Shown: positions 35,535-43,626 of the stretch, one piece after another
How the letters are laid out: each line of letters begins with the position of its first letter
How positions within the stretch are numbered: the first letter of the stretch is position 1
Origin: Streptomyces sp. AJS327
GTDB taxonomy: Bacteria; Actinomycetota; Actinomycetes; Streptomycetales; Streptomycetaceae
NCBI RefSeq assembly: GCF_013450295.1
Contig: NZ_SKBR01000002.1
Location: 434,001-498,000, forward strand
Direction: 5' to 3'
Length of the DNA: 64,000 nucleotides
The notes under the pieces: model-generated
The model's input: only the letters and a program-made list of their open reading frames with translations
Databases searched by the model: none
Told to the model about the DNA's origin: nothing
Program-made: the position numbers and the translations under genes

Positions 35535-35811
35535 GGCAGGCAGCGTAGCCGGGCCGCCCCGGGCGGTGACGCCGCCCCCGGCGGGCGGGGGAGCGGCGGC
35601 CCGCGGTGCCACCGTTCCCGGTTCGCCTCCGCCACCGTTCTCCGTTCCGGTCACCCCGGCCCCCTCCCGACGCTCACCCCGGTCACGCGGCACCCGGACT
35701 GTCCTCCGGCCGCCCCGCACGGGGGTGTTCGTGAGCCCGCGGAACGGGACCGGGCGCTCCCGCGAGCCGGTCCCGTCCCGTGCGTGGCACCCAGCACCCC
35801 TCAGGCGCCGG

Positions 35812-36768
35812 TCACTTGGCGAGCAGGCCGGAGCTGACCCACATCCTGCGGCCGAGGCCGCGCAGCACGCCGATCTCGTCCAGGAAGTCGGTGAGCCGCC
35901 GCGCGCCGCTCTGCATCACCTCGCGGCGGTGACCGCTCTCCCGGACCTGCGCCATGGCCTCCCGCTTGTCCAGCCCGACGTTGGTGTACACCTCGGGGTT
36001 GATGAAGGCGACGGAGAAGACGCGCGCCGCCTCACCGGCGCTGAGCCGGGTGAACTCGGCCTCCCAGCGCGGGCAGCTGACCATCTGGCGGCGCAACTCC
36101 TCGCGCGCGTACCGGACATGACGCGCCTCCTCGATCACGTGGATCCGGGTGACGCCGCGCACCAGGTCCTGCACCCGCTCGTCGGGGAAGGTCAGCCGCT
36201 GCATCCAGTCCAGGATCTCCTCGCCGAGCAGCGTCGCGGTGAACGAACCGGGCGTGGTGGACACGGTCTTGAGTAGCCGCGCCAGGTTGTGGTGTACCCG
36301 GGAGACCGGGTAGAAGGGCGCGCCGCCGGTAGTGATCATGCGCGCGAACATCTTGGAGTGCCGGCACTCGTCCTCGATCTCGGTGAGGGCGTAGCGGACG
36401 TGGTTGCTGGTCAGCGACTTGTCGTAGATGTGCCGCACCAGCAGCTGCATCAGGATGACCTCGAACCAGATGCCGAGCGAGGCCAGTGACGCGGCCTCGT
36501 GGCGGGCGAGTTCGTGGCGCTGCTCCTCGGGCATCCGCTTCCACAGCGGGGTGTCGTAGAGCGAGACCAGCTCCGGGGGCCAGAACCACTTGGCGTCGTC
36601 GAACGGCTGGTCCCAGTCGAGTTCGGCGTCCGGGTCGAAGGAGTGCTTCCTGGAGGACTCCAGGAGTCGTTCGGCCACCTTCTCCCGGTCCTTGAGCAGT
36701 CCGAGGGCGTCACGGAGTATCTCGTGCTCCGCCGTGGCCGTGTCGGAGGCTGCTGTCGCGGTCGTCAT
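35812..36768 (-). CDS. AurF-like diiron oxygenase
   Basis: A 318-residue helical diiron protein of the p-aminobenzoate N-oxygenase (AurF) family. The carboxylate/histidine ligands appear in TEIEDECRHSKMF (about 130-142), GEEILDW and HVIEEARHVRYA (about 207-218), giving the ExnExxH pattern twice. Such enzymes oxidise aryl amines or act on fatty acids; no substrate is predicted here because no biosynthetic partner adjoins. ATG 36768 has AGAGGTAG upstream. Control by the TetR gene 277 nt downstream is inferred. Confidence 0.85.
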   Translation of the reverse strand: MTTATAASDTATAEHEILRDALGLLKDREKVAERLLESSRKHSFDPDAELDWDQPFDDAKWFWPPELVSLYDTPLWKRMPEEQRHELARHEAASLASLGIWFEVILMQLLVRHIYDKSLTSNHVRYALTEIEDECRHSKMFARMITTGGAPFYPVSRVHHNLARLLKTVSTTPGSFTATLLGEEILDWMQRLTFPDERVQDLVRGVTRIHVIEEARHVRYAREELRRQMVSCPRWEAEFTRLSAGEAARVFSVAFINPEVYTNVGLDKREAMAQVRESGHRREVMQSGARRLTDFLDEIGVLRGLGRRMWVSSGLLAK

Positions 36769-36785
36769 GGGCTACCTCTTTGTGG

Positions 36786-36800
36786 GTTACCGGCGGTCAC
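36786..36800 (-). promoter_or_regulatory. Palindrome GTTACCGGCGGTCAC, candidate TetR operator
   Basis: Twelve of fifteen positions are symmetric. It lies in the leader 18-32 nt upstream of the AurF-like start, where a repressor would block transcription. The rest of 36800-37100 shows no gene. Confidence 0.4.
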
Positions 36801-37100
36801 AATCCCTGTCGGTCTTATGAGACTGCGTGTCAGCAAGCCCGTCAATCCCCTGGGCGCCGCTTGTTGGGGCCATCCCTCGCTCCCGCCGTCCCCACGCCGC
36901 TGGCCGTTTCGCCGTGGGTGGGTGGGGCGGCGGGCGCCCGGGCCGGGGTCCGGGGGCGGAGGGCCGGTGGGCGTTCCGTGCGGGTTTTCTTCACTGGTGG
37001 GACCAGCGGAGCGGGGTTCCCCTTCGCGGGCTTATGGGGGATTCGCGGCCCCCGTTTTCCTTCAGTCCACCGGAAACCCCGTCCCGCTCCGGCGATGGGG

Positions 37101-37141
37101 TTGTCGCGTACATGTGTGGCCCTTTTACTGACCGGTACATG
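37101..37141 (+). promoter_or_regulatory. Candidate promoter of the M23 gene with GTACATG direct repeats
   Basis: TTGTCG (37101-37106), 17 nt, TTTACT (37124-37129) form a usable promoter. GTACATG occurs in the spacer (37108-37114) and again after the -10 (37135-37141), 27 bp apart, suggesting an operator pair. Confidence 0.45.
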
Positions 37142-37197
37142 ACGCGTCGCGGTCAACCGACGTGACGTGTCCTCAGCACCTCACGGAAGGAGGACCG

Positions 37198-37740
37198 ATG
37201 CCCGACAGCACAGCGTCGTCCCGTGTTCCGGGGAGGCGTCGCGGGCCCCTACGCGCGTTGACCCTCGCGCTCTCCGGCGGCTGCCTCATCGCCGCGGGAG
37301 CGCTCCCGGCCACCGCCGCGGAGTCCGCTCCCGGGCAGGACGCGGCGTACACCGCGTCCTGCCCGACCGACGCGCGGATCAGCCAGGGCTACCACTCGGG
37401 CCACGACGGCGTCGACCTCGCCAACGAACTGGGTACCCCGATCTACGCCGCGGGCCCCGGAGAGGTGACCGAGTCCGGCCCCGCCAACGGTTACGGACAG
37501 TGGGTGCGCATCCGCCACCCTGACGGTTCCGTCACTGAATACGGGCACATGTACGAGCGGTTCGTGGCCGTCGGGGACACAGTGGAAGGCGGCCAGCACA
37601 TCGCCTCCATGGGCAACGAGGGCCAGTCGACCGGGCCGCACCTGCACTTCGAGGTGCACCTGGACGGCGGTTACGGCTTCGGGGACGACCCGCTCGCCTA
37701 CATGTCCGAGCGGGGCGTCTCCCTGCCCTGCGTCCCCTGA
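37198..37740 (+). CDS. Secreted M23-family peptidase
   Basis: A 180-residue LytM/M23 zinc peptidase that would cut peptidoglycan cross-bridges outside the cell. A signal peptide with RRRG, LALSGGCLIAAGALP and ATAA cleavage is followed directly by the catalytic domain. The zinc ligands are in HSGHDGVDLAN and GPHLHFEVH. It is one of the smallest forms, without a binding domain. ATG 37198 follows GGAAGGAGG. The next gene is an amidase, so the two may act together on the wall. Confidence 0.93.
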   Translation: MPDSTASSRVPGRRRGPLRALTLALSGGCLIAAGALPATAAESAPGQDAAYTASCPTDARISQGYHSGHDGVDLANELGTPIYAAGPGEVTESGPANGYGQWVRIRHPDGSVTEYGHMYERFVAVGDTVEGGQHIASMGNEGQSTGPHLHFEVHLDGGYGFGDDPLAYMSERGVSLPCVP

Positions 37741-37765
37741 CCCACCGGGGAACGACCCCGGCGGG
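37741..37765 (+). terminator. Hairpin after the M23 gene
   Basis: CCCACCGGGG (37741-37750) and CCCCGGCGGG (37756-37765) pair with one mismatch over a 5-nt loop, immediately after the stop codon. It could separate or attenuate expression of the amidase gene. Confidence 0.55.
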
Positions 37766-37843
37766 TGCCGGGATCACGACTCCACGCAGGTCGACGAGCG
37801 ACAGCTCCACCAGAACCTGACCCCCCACCACTAGGAGATCGAC

Positions 37844-38938
37844 ATGGCAGCGAAGCCAGGTTTCGGCCGCCGCTCCCTGCTGCGGGGCGGACTCTCCGCC
37901 ACCGCCGTCGGAGCCCTGGGCCTCGGCACACTCAGTGCCACCCAGGCCATCGCGTCCCCCGGCTCGTCCGGTAGCCGGGGCGGGCGCGCGGCGGCCGAGG
38001 AGCCGCGCATCTACACCACCGCCGAATGGGAGGCGCGACAGCCCGACGGGGAGATCGTCGTGCTGGACCACGTACCGACCTTCATCGTGGTCCACCACAC
38101 GGCGGACCCCGGCAACAGCGAGGACTACTCGCTCGAACACGCGATGCAGATCTGCCGGGACATCCAGAACTACCACATGGACGGCCAGGGCTGGGGTGAC
38201 ACCGGACAGCAGTTCACCAACAGCCGCGGCGGCTTCATCCTGGAAGGCCGCCACCAGAGCCTCGACGTGGTGCGCGGTGGCACCCAGCACGTGCAGGGCG
38301 CCAACGTCGGCGGGCACAACAGCGAGGTCATCGGCATCGAGAACGAGGGCCTCTACACCGAGGTGGACGTTCCCCAGGACCTCTGGGACTCGCTGGTCGA
38401 CCTCGTCGCGTGGATCGCCACCCAGTACGACCGGCCGGTCGAGAACATCATGGGGCACCGCGACTTCAACTCCACCGAGTGCCCCGGAGAGGTCCTGTAC
38501 GGCCGTCTCCAGGAGCTGCGCGACGCCGTCGCCGGAGCCATGGGCGTCCCGAAGTCCAAGGCGCCGACGCCGTGGCCGCTGCTGCGCCCCGGCGCCTCCG
38601 GGCCGCGGGTCCGCGCCGCGCAGCACCTGCTGCGGGCGAAGGGCTTCACCTCGCTGCGCGCCGACGGGCGGTTCGGCGGGGCGACCAAGGAGGCGGTGGC
38701 CGCGCTCGCCGCCGACCACCGCATCGAGCAGCACTCCTGCTCGGCGATGCACCACAAGAAGGCCGACGAGACCGGCTACCTGGGCTCGGACATCTGGCCG
38801 CTGATCGCCCCGCGCGTCCAGCCGGGCGAGAACAGCGAGGTCGCCAAGGCGGTCAGCACCCTGCGCCAGGCGGGCGGCACCCGCGCCACCTCCGCGGGTG
38901 ACCTGACCGAGCGTGACTGGAAGCGGCTGCTGGCCTGA
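37844..38938 (+). CDS. Tat-exported PGRP-type N-acetylmuramoyl-L-alanine amidase
   Basis: A 364-residue protein with a Tat signal (FGRRSLLRGG followed by a hydrophobic stretch and ATQAIAS). The amidase_2/PGRP domain spans about 55-225 with zinc ligands in VVHHTADPG, MGHRDFN and TECPGEV; it cleaves between MurNAc and the stem peptide. A C-terminal region (about 240-365) with ASGPRVRAAQHLLRAKGF resembles a peptidoglycan-binding domain. ATG 37844 follows AGGAG. It lies 103 nt after the M23 gene. Confidence 0.92.
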   Translation: MAAKPGFGRRSLLRGGLSATAVGALGLGTLSATQAIASPGSSGSRGGRAAAEEPRIYTTAEWEARQPDGEIVVLDHVPTFIVVHHTADPGNSEDYSLEHAMQICRDIQNYHMDGQGWGDTGQQFTNSRGGFILEGRHQSLDVVRGGTQHVQGANVGGHNSEVIGIENEGLYTEVDVPQDLWDSLVDLVAWIATQYDRPVENIMGHRDFNSTECPGEVLYGRLQELRDAVAGAMGVPKSKAPTPWPLLRPGASGPRVRAAQHLLRAKGFTSLRADGRFGGATKEAVAALAADHRIEQHSCSAMHHKKADETGYLGSDIWPLIAPRVQPGENSEVAKAVSTLRQAGGTRATSAGDLTERDWKRLLA

Positions 38939-38946
38939 CGCCGCGC

Positions 38947-38984
38947 CCCGGGACCGGCCGCCGCGCGTCCTGGCCGGTCCCGGG
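38947..38984. terminator. 13-bp hairpin after the amidase gene
   Basis: CCCGGGACCGGCC (38947-38959) is exactly complementary to 38972-38984. Confidence 0.65.
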
Positions 38985-38993
38985 CGATGACGG

Positions 38994-39034
38994 GTGAGGG
39001 GGCGCACCCCGGGTGCCGGGGTGCGCCCCCTCAC
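38994..39034. terminator. 19-bp perfect hairpin between convergent genes
   Basis: The arms 38994-39012 and 39016-39034 are fully complementary with a 3-nt GTG loop. It ends 20 nt before the PIG-L stop and can act in both directions. Confidence 0.8.
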
Positions 39035-39053
39035 GCTGCCGGAGCCGGACGGC

Positions 39054-40850
39054 TCAGCGGGGGAGCCGGGGGCCGCCGGCCAGTGGAACCCCGGTGCGCA
39101 GGCTCTGGAGGATCGACGGCAGCGAGTCGCGGCTCCGGGCCGCCTCCCGTGGAATCTCCGGCTCCCGTGGCGTCGTCGGCTGCCCCTCCGGCGGACGGTA
39201 GCCGCTGAGCCGAGCCGTCCCCCAGGTGTACGGATCAGCCTGCGCGCTGCCGAAGGACGACCAGGCCAGCCGGGACTGACCGGTCCGGTCACCGGTGTCC
39301 GAGTCGTACACCATGACGTTCGCGCTCAGCCGCTCCGGGTCGGCGGCGGCGGGCAGTTCCGTCAGCGGGACGCGCACCTCGACGGTGTAGCCGGAGTACG
39401 GGTCCTCGCTCTGGGAGGCCACCTCCACCCCGGGCGCCGGGCCCTGGTGGTTGTCCGCGTCGCGGGTCACGCAGGGGCCGCCGTCCCCGTCCGACGTGAG
39501 GGGCAGGACGCCGATCTTGTACGTGGGCGCCGTGGAGTCGGCGTCGCCCCTCGGATCGAGGGCCAACTCCACCGCGTCGGTGCGCCAGTGGCGTTTGCAG
39601 TCCCCCGAGTCCAGGGCGGCGCCCCGCTGTTCGTCCTCCACCCGGACCAGCGCGTAGAGGTCGTGCCCGTGCCGGGCGAGCTTCGCGCTCGCCGAGCAGT
39701 CCGCGGACGACTCGCAGGACTCGCCCTGCCAGTGCCCCAACTCCAGCTCCTCGCCCGGGTACTCGTCCGCCGACCCCGAACCGTCCACGGTGGGCGCGGT
39801 GTTGACCTCCGGCACCGTGGTGGAGGGCGGCTCCGGGTAGTCCGGCTGGGCCTCGTTGGCCAGCCACGGCATCTCCACCCGGTGGGCCCAGTCCCGGAAC
39901 TCCGCGTAGACCGGGCGCAGTCCGGACTGGCTCCGCGCCTCGGAGGGTACGGGCTCACCGTCCTCGGCCAGCACCGTGAACCAGTCACAGCCCAACTTCT
40001 CGCGCGGCGTGGTGATTTTCTCCGGCTGGGCGTCGAAACCCTGCGTGACGTACTTGCGTTGGGCGTCCCGTTCGGCCTGTGCCCAGGTGCTGCCGTGCCG
40101 CTTCGACCAGGTGCCCTCCCAGTACCCGCGCACCGGCAGCCCGGTGGCCGGGTCGGTGGCCTTCTCCCGGGCGCACTCTCGCCCGGCCGGGCCGTCGAAG
40201 CCCCAGTTCTGCGCGAGCAGCGTGTCCGGCCGCCAGGCCTCGTACCCCTCCTCGGACAGCTGGCCCGGGAACGCCGAGGGATCGCCCGCCAGTTGGAACG
40301 CCTCCGCCGTCAGCCGCGCGGACAGCTGGTGCCCGCCGTGCTGGTCGAAGGGGCGGGGGTCCATGGTGACCACCGTGTCCGGGGTGGTCGCGCGGATGAG
40401 GCGGACCAGCCGCTCCAGGGTGTCGGTGGAGTCGGCGTCGTCCCAGACCCCGGCGGTCAGCGGGGCCGAGAGCGTGTACCAGAAGTCCGCCTTGTCCAGC
40501 GCGAAGACGTTCCGGACACCGGCGATCCCGACCGCCGCCCGCTCCTCGCGCTCCCGGATCAGGCCCAGCGGGGCGCCCTCCTCGGTGCCCGCCGCGTTGC
40601 CGCCGCCCTCGCCCCGGGTGATGGTGACGACACCGGCGCTGCGGCCCGAACTCTCCCCCCACTGGCCGAGGGTGGACAGTGCACCGGACTCGTCGTCCGG
40701 ATGCGCCCCGACGAACAGCACGTCGTTGTGGGCCGGATTGGGTCTCTCCCGGGCGGTGGCCGGGTGCGCGGGCAGCAGCGCCCCCGCCGCGAGGGCCACG
40801 GCCGTCAGACCGACCGTGGCCGCTCTCCGGATCGCTGTCACTGAGGCCAT
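39054..40850 (-). CDS. Secreted PIG-L family deacetylase with C-terminal carbohydrate-binding-like domain
   Basis: A 598-residue exported protein. After a signal peptide (LTAVALAAGALLPAHPATA) comes a LmbE/PIG-L zinc deacetylase domain with VGAHPDDESG at about 47 and the second metal motif DQHGGHQ at about 170. The C-terminal part (about 360-560) with DAVELALDPRGDA, VRVPLTELP and NVMVYDSDTG resembles CBM9-like sugar-binding domains. It probably removes N-acetyl groups from an extracellular glycan. It converges with the amidase gene and completes a cell-wall group. Confidence 0.9.
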   Translation of the reverse strand: MASVTAIRRAATVGLTAVALAAGALLPAHPATARERPNPAHNDVLFVGAHPDDESGALSTLGQWGESSGRSAGVVTITRGEGGGNAAGTEEGAPLGLIREREERAAVGIAGVRNVFALDKADFWYTLSAPLTAGVWDDADSTDTLERLVRLIRATTPDTVVTMDPRPFDQHGGHQLSARLTAEAFQLAGDPSAFPGQLSEEGYEAWRPDTLLAQNWGFDGPAGRECAREKATDPATGLPVRGYWEGTWSKRHGSTWAQAERDAQRKYVTQGFDAQPEKITTPREKLGCDWFTVLAEDGEPVPSEARSQSGLRPVYAEFRDWAHRVEMPWLANEAQPDYPEPPSTTVPEVNTAPTVDGSGSADEYPGEELELGHWQGESCESSADCSASAKLARHGHDLYALVRVEDEQRGAALDSGDCKRHWRTDAVELALDPRGDADSTAPTYKIGVLPLTSDGDGGPCVTRDADNHQGPAPGVEVASQSEDPYSGYTVEVRVPLTELPAAADPERLSANVMVYDSDTGDRTGQSRLAWSSFGSAQADPYTWGTARLSGYRPPEGQPTTPREPEIPREAARSRDSLPSILQSLRTGVPLAGGPRLPR

Positions 40851-41088
40851 CCGCGGTTCTCCTCCGTCTGCCGGGGTCGTGGGCTGGCTCGGCGGGGCGT
40901 GGGGCGGGACGGCCGCCCGGCGCGCCTCCTCGGCCGGATGTCATCCCTCCCCATCCGGCGCCCGGTTCTCACCCGTCATCCGCCCCACGGCCGCCGGTGC
41001 CGTCTTCGGCTCCGGTGTCCGCACCCGCGCCGCCCGTCCGCCGCCCGCTCCAACATCCGTCCCTCGTCGGGGAGTTGACTCCCGCCGC

Positions 41089-41460
41089 TCACCGTCCGGG
41101 GGCCTCGTCGCCGCTCGCCCCGGGGCACCGGCCCGCATCGGCCCACCGCTGGTTCCGCCAGGCGTAGAGCGCCGCCTGGGTGCGGTCGGTCACCCCGATC
41201 TTCCCGTAGATGGCCCGCGGATGGTTCTTCACGGTCTTCTCCGAGATGTCGAGTTCTTCTCCGAGATGCCGAGTCGCCGGGACACCCCGCGATTGGTCAG
41301 ACCCTCCGCGACGAGCCGCAGCACCACGGCCTCCCGGGGCGTGAGATCCCCGTACTCGGCGAGCGCGGCCTCCTCGCACCGCGTTCCGGGCCGGGCCCCG
41401 GGCCGGGGCGGCACGCGCCGCCGCCCCGGCCACGCGGCGAAAGCGTCGGGGACGTCCCGC
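41089..41460 (-). pseudogene. LuxR-type HTH regulator broken by a 20-bp tandem duplication
   Basis: The upstream frame reads LTPREAVVLRLVAEGLTNRGVSRRLGISEK and then runs out of frame. A second frame resumes with ISEKTVKNHPRAIYGKIGV and TDRTQAALYAWRNQRW. The break coincides with a 20-bp tandem duplication (41236-41255 and 41256-41275; two mismatches). Removing one copy restores a complete LuxR HTH. Only about 50 residues precede the HTH, and no clear start codon was found, so the gene may also be truncated. It lies downstream of the 22-codon ORF on the same strand and may once have regulated the nearby cluster. Confidence 0.78.
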
Positions 41461-41463
41461 CGG

Positions 41464-41495
41464 AATCCGGTGACGCGCGCGGCGGTTACCGGATT
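41464..41495 (-). terminator. Hairpin after the 22-codon ORF
   Basis: AATCCGGTGAC (41464-41474) pairs with GTTACCGGATT (41485-41495) with one mismatch, 17 nt beyond the stop of the small ORF. It would end its transcript before the LuxR remnant. Confidence 0.5.
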
Positions 41496-41511
41496 TCTGA
41501 ACCGAGAGCGA

Positions 41512-41580
41512 TTACTGGGCCACCGCGGGCAGCGGCGGCAGTTCGTCCTCGTAGCGGGTCTCGCGAATCTCGATCGCCAT
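41512..41580 (-). CDS. 22-aa small ORF with strong SD, candidate peptide gene
   Basis: The product starts MAIEIRETRYEDELPPLP and ends AVAQ. AAGGAGGTG lies 8 nt before ATG 41580, one of the best ribosome binding sites in the window; a TTGTCC-N18-GTATAG promoter candidate lies about 55 nt upstream and a hairpin follows. Codons are G/C-ending except a few. The acidic first half and Pro-rich end, with one Tyr in ETRYE, could be a RiPP-like precursor, a leader peptide or a small regulator. No family is recognised, and no obvious modifying enzyme adjoins apart from the divergent F420-type oxidoreductase. Confidence 0.5.
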   Translation of the reverse strand: MAIEIRETRYEDELPPLPAVAQ

Positions 41581-41633
41581 GTCCACGCACCTCCTTTCGT
41601 CAAGGAACGAGATCGGCCAGGTATGCCAGTGGG

Positions 41634-41663
41634 CTATACCCACGACTTCGGCGACGTGGACAA
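41634..41663 (-). promoter_or_regulatory. Candidate promoter of the 22-aa ORF
   Basis: On the minus strand TTGTCC (41658-41663) and GTATAG (41634-41639) are separated by 18 nt, about 55 nt upstream of the start codon. Confidence 0.4.
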
Positions 41664-41699
41664 TTCTGCTGGCGTGGGAGCCGGACAACCATAGGTCGC

Positions 41700-42640
41700 T
41701 AGGCCCATAAGGTCGCCGCGCATTACACCGACCCTGGTCACGCCGCATTCTCCGCCGGGGAATTCGGGCTTCCCCCACCGCGGGGCGGCGCCTCCCGCGC
41801 CCCTCCGCCCCGAACGCGTCCGGGCTCGTCCGCCGGCGGACGTGTCTCCCCCCGGTGGGCGGACGCCCCACCCCACCGCGACGGTCGGACCCGTCCACGG
41901 CCGCGCGTCTCCCGGCGCTCCGGGGCGTGGCTGGCCGCACGCCCAAGATCCGGCCACAGGAGGCGAGTTGGCCGGGACGCCGGCCAAGTCCGGGGCGACC
42001 GGCGCCCCCGCGCTCCGCCGGAACAGCCGGACCACCAAGCCGTTCCCACCACGCCCAGCTCGGCGGTCCGCCCCCGCTCACCGGCGGACCGGAGCGTCGA
42101 ATCTCCCCTGTGGTGAGGGGAGTTCGGCTGTCCCGGGCGACTCGGCCGGGGTGCGCGAACCGGTACCGGTACGCGCGAACACCCCCACGAGCAGAGCCGG
42201 TTGGGCCCGTCGGGGTGGCCCCTGGGTATCCGGGGCCGCCAGAACGCCCGGAGAAACGGGGGCTGTTGGGAACGTCACCAGGGCCGTCCGTGCCGGGTGG
42301 TGGAGGCGGCCCCCCGTCCCGCGCGGTGACCCGGGACCCGGTGGCGCCCCGTGCGGGCGGCGGTGGAGGGGCGGCCCCACGAGGCCGCCGCCTCAGGCGA
42401 GTTGGGGCGATGCCGGTACGTCGCGAACCCGCCGCGAGAAGCCACCGGGAGCCCACGCTCAGGGGCCGCGCGAATCCGCCACCCGGCCGCCCGGCAACCG
42501 CCGCCCGGGCCGCGGGCAACCCACCGCCAAACCCCGAGCGCCCCCCCGTCAAGCCTCCGTCAAGTCCCCGGACAACGCACCGAGAAGACCCGTCAGAAGT
42601 CCGTGTGGATTACCGCCGGAGAGGAAGTCGTCCCTCCCCA
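41700..42640. other. Divergent region before the LLM oxidoreductase gene, no gene seen
   Basis: About 940 bases of very CG-rich sequence. Long frames on both strands are open because of composition, and none has an SD or family motif. A direct repeat GCGACCTTATGG / GCGACCTATGG on the minus strand (41689-41720) lies upstream of the small-ORF promoter. Confidence 0.4.
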
Positions 42641-42644
42641 CGGG

Positions 42645-42673
42645 ATGACGCGGGAGACGGCGTCTGGTATACA
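42645..42673 (+). promoter_or_regulatory. Leaderless promoter of the LLM oxidoreductase gene
   Basis: ATGACG (42645-42650), 17 nt, TATACA (42668-42673). The -10 ends 6 nt before ATG 42680 and there is no SD, so transcription probably starts at or next to the start codon. Confidence 0.6.
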
Positions 42674-42679
42674 TTCAGA

Positions 42680-43564
42680 ATGCCTTCGCAGCGCCCCTTC
42701 CGTTTCGGTGTCAACATGTTCGTCCCCGGTTCGCGACGTGAGTGGAGCGCGAAATGCCGGAGAGCCGAGGAACTCGGTTTCGACGTTGTCGGAGTAGCCG
42801 ACCACCTGGAGTTCTCCGCACCGTTTCCCGCGATGGTACTCGCGGCCGAAAAGACCGAACGTGTGCGGCTGACAACCTTCGTGTTGAATACACCGTTCTA
42901 CAATCCGGCCCTTCTCGCACGGGATGTGGCGAGCACCGACCAGTTCGTCGACGGACGTATGGAACTCGGGCTCGGCGCGGGGTACGTGAAAGCCGAGTAC
43001 GACACCGCGGGGATACCGTTCCCCAGCGGTGGGCAGCGGGTCGAACAGCTGGAGCGGACCGTCACCGCACTGCGCGGCTACTTCGACGATCCCGACTACC
43101 AGCCACGCCCGGCACAGCCCTCCGGACCGCCCCTGCTGATCGCGGGCTGGGGCGACCGGCTCATGCGCCTGGCCGCCGCGCACGCCGACATCATCGCCTT
43201 CCCCGGCGGCTGGGCCAGCGCCACCGGTGAGGAGATCCACGTCGCCGGAGTCGCGCGGATGGAAGAGCGGATCTCCTACGTGCGCGGCCTCCTCGGCGAC
43301 CGGGCCGACGCCGTCGAGCTGAACATCATGGTGCAGCAGGTGATTCCACCCGCCGAACGCGCCACGATGCCCGACAGGTTCGATCCGCACATGCCGGACG
43401 ACGCCGCGGACGCCCCCGAGGACCTGCCCAGCGTGCTGGTCGGAACCCCCACCGAGATGGCCCGCCAACTCGAAGAACGCCGCGAGCGCTACGGCTTCAC
43501 CTACTTCACGGTGATGGAGTACAACATGGAGAACTTCGCGCCGGTCATCGCCGCGCTTCGCTGA
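42680..43564 (+). CDS. LLM-class F420-dependent oxidoreductase (TIGR03621-like)
   Basis: A 294-residue luciferase-like monooxygenase-fold protein. RPFRFGVNMFVPGSRREW, VVGVADHLEF, DGRMELGLGAGYVKAEYD and a C-terminal MEYNMENFAPVIAAL match the TIGR03621 type of probable F420-dependent oxidoreductases. Related enzymes reduce dehydroamino acids or imines in natural-product pathways; the substrate here is unknown. It is the first gene of a + strand pair with the histidine phosphatase and may belong to the cluster on its right. Confidence 0.88.
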   Translation: MPSQRPFRFGVNMFVPGSRREWSAKCRRAEELGFDVVGVADHLEFSAPFPAMVLAAEKTERVRLTTFVLNTPFYNPALLARDVASTDQFVDGRMELGLGAGYVKAEYDTAGIPFPSGGQRVEQLERTVTALRGYFDDPDYQPRPAQPSGPPLLIAGWGDRLMRLAAAHADIIAFPGGWASATGEEIHVAGVARMEERISYVRGLLGDRADAVELNIMVQQVIPPAERATMPDRFDPHMPDDAADAPEDLPSVLVGTPTEMARQLEERRERYGFTYFTVMEYNMENFAPVIAALR

Positions 43565-43626
43565 ACCACACACGTCGCCACGCCGCCGCCGACCACGGCG
43601 GCCGTGACCGGGAGGGGTGCTCTCCG

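Noticed and set aside
36801..37197. c-di-AMP (ydaO-type) riboswitch before the M23 gene
   Set aside because: Such elements precede wall hydrolase genes in Streptomyces, but the characteristic conserved segments were not found by eye.
41842..42648. 268-codon + strand frame before the LLM gene
   Set aside because: Pro/Arg-rich, no SD, and the LLM gene has its own leaderless promoter downstream.
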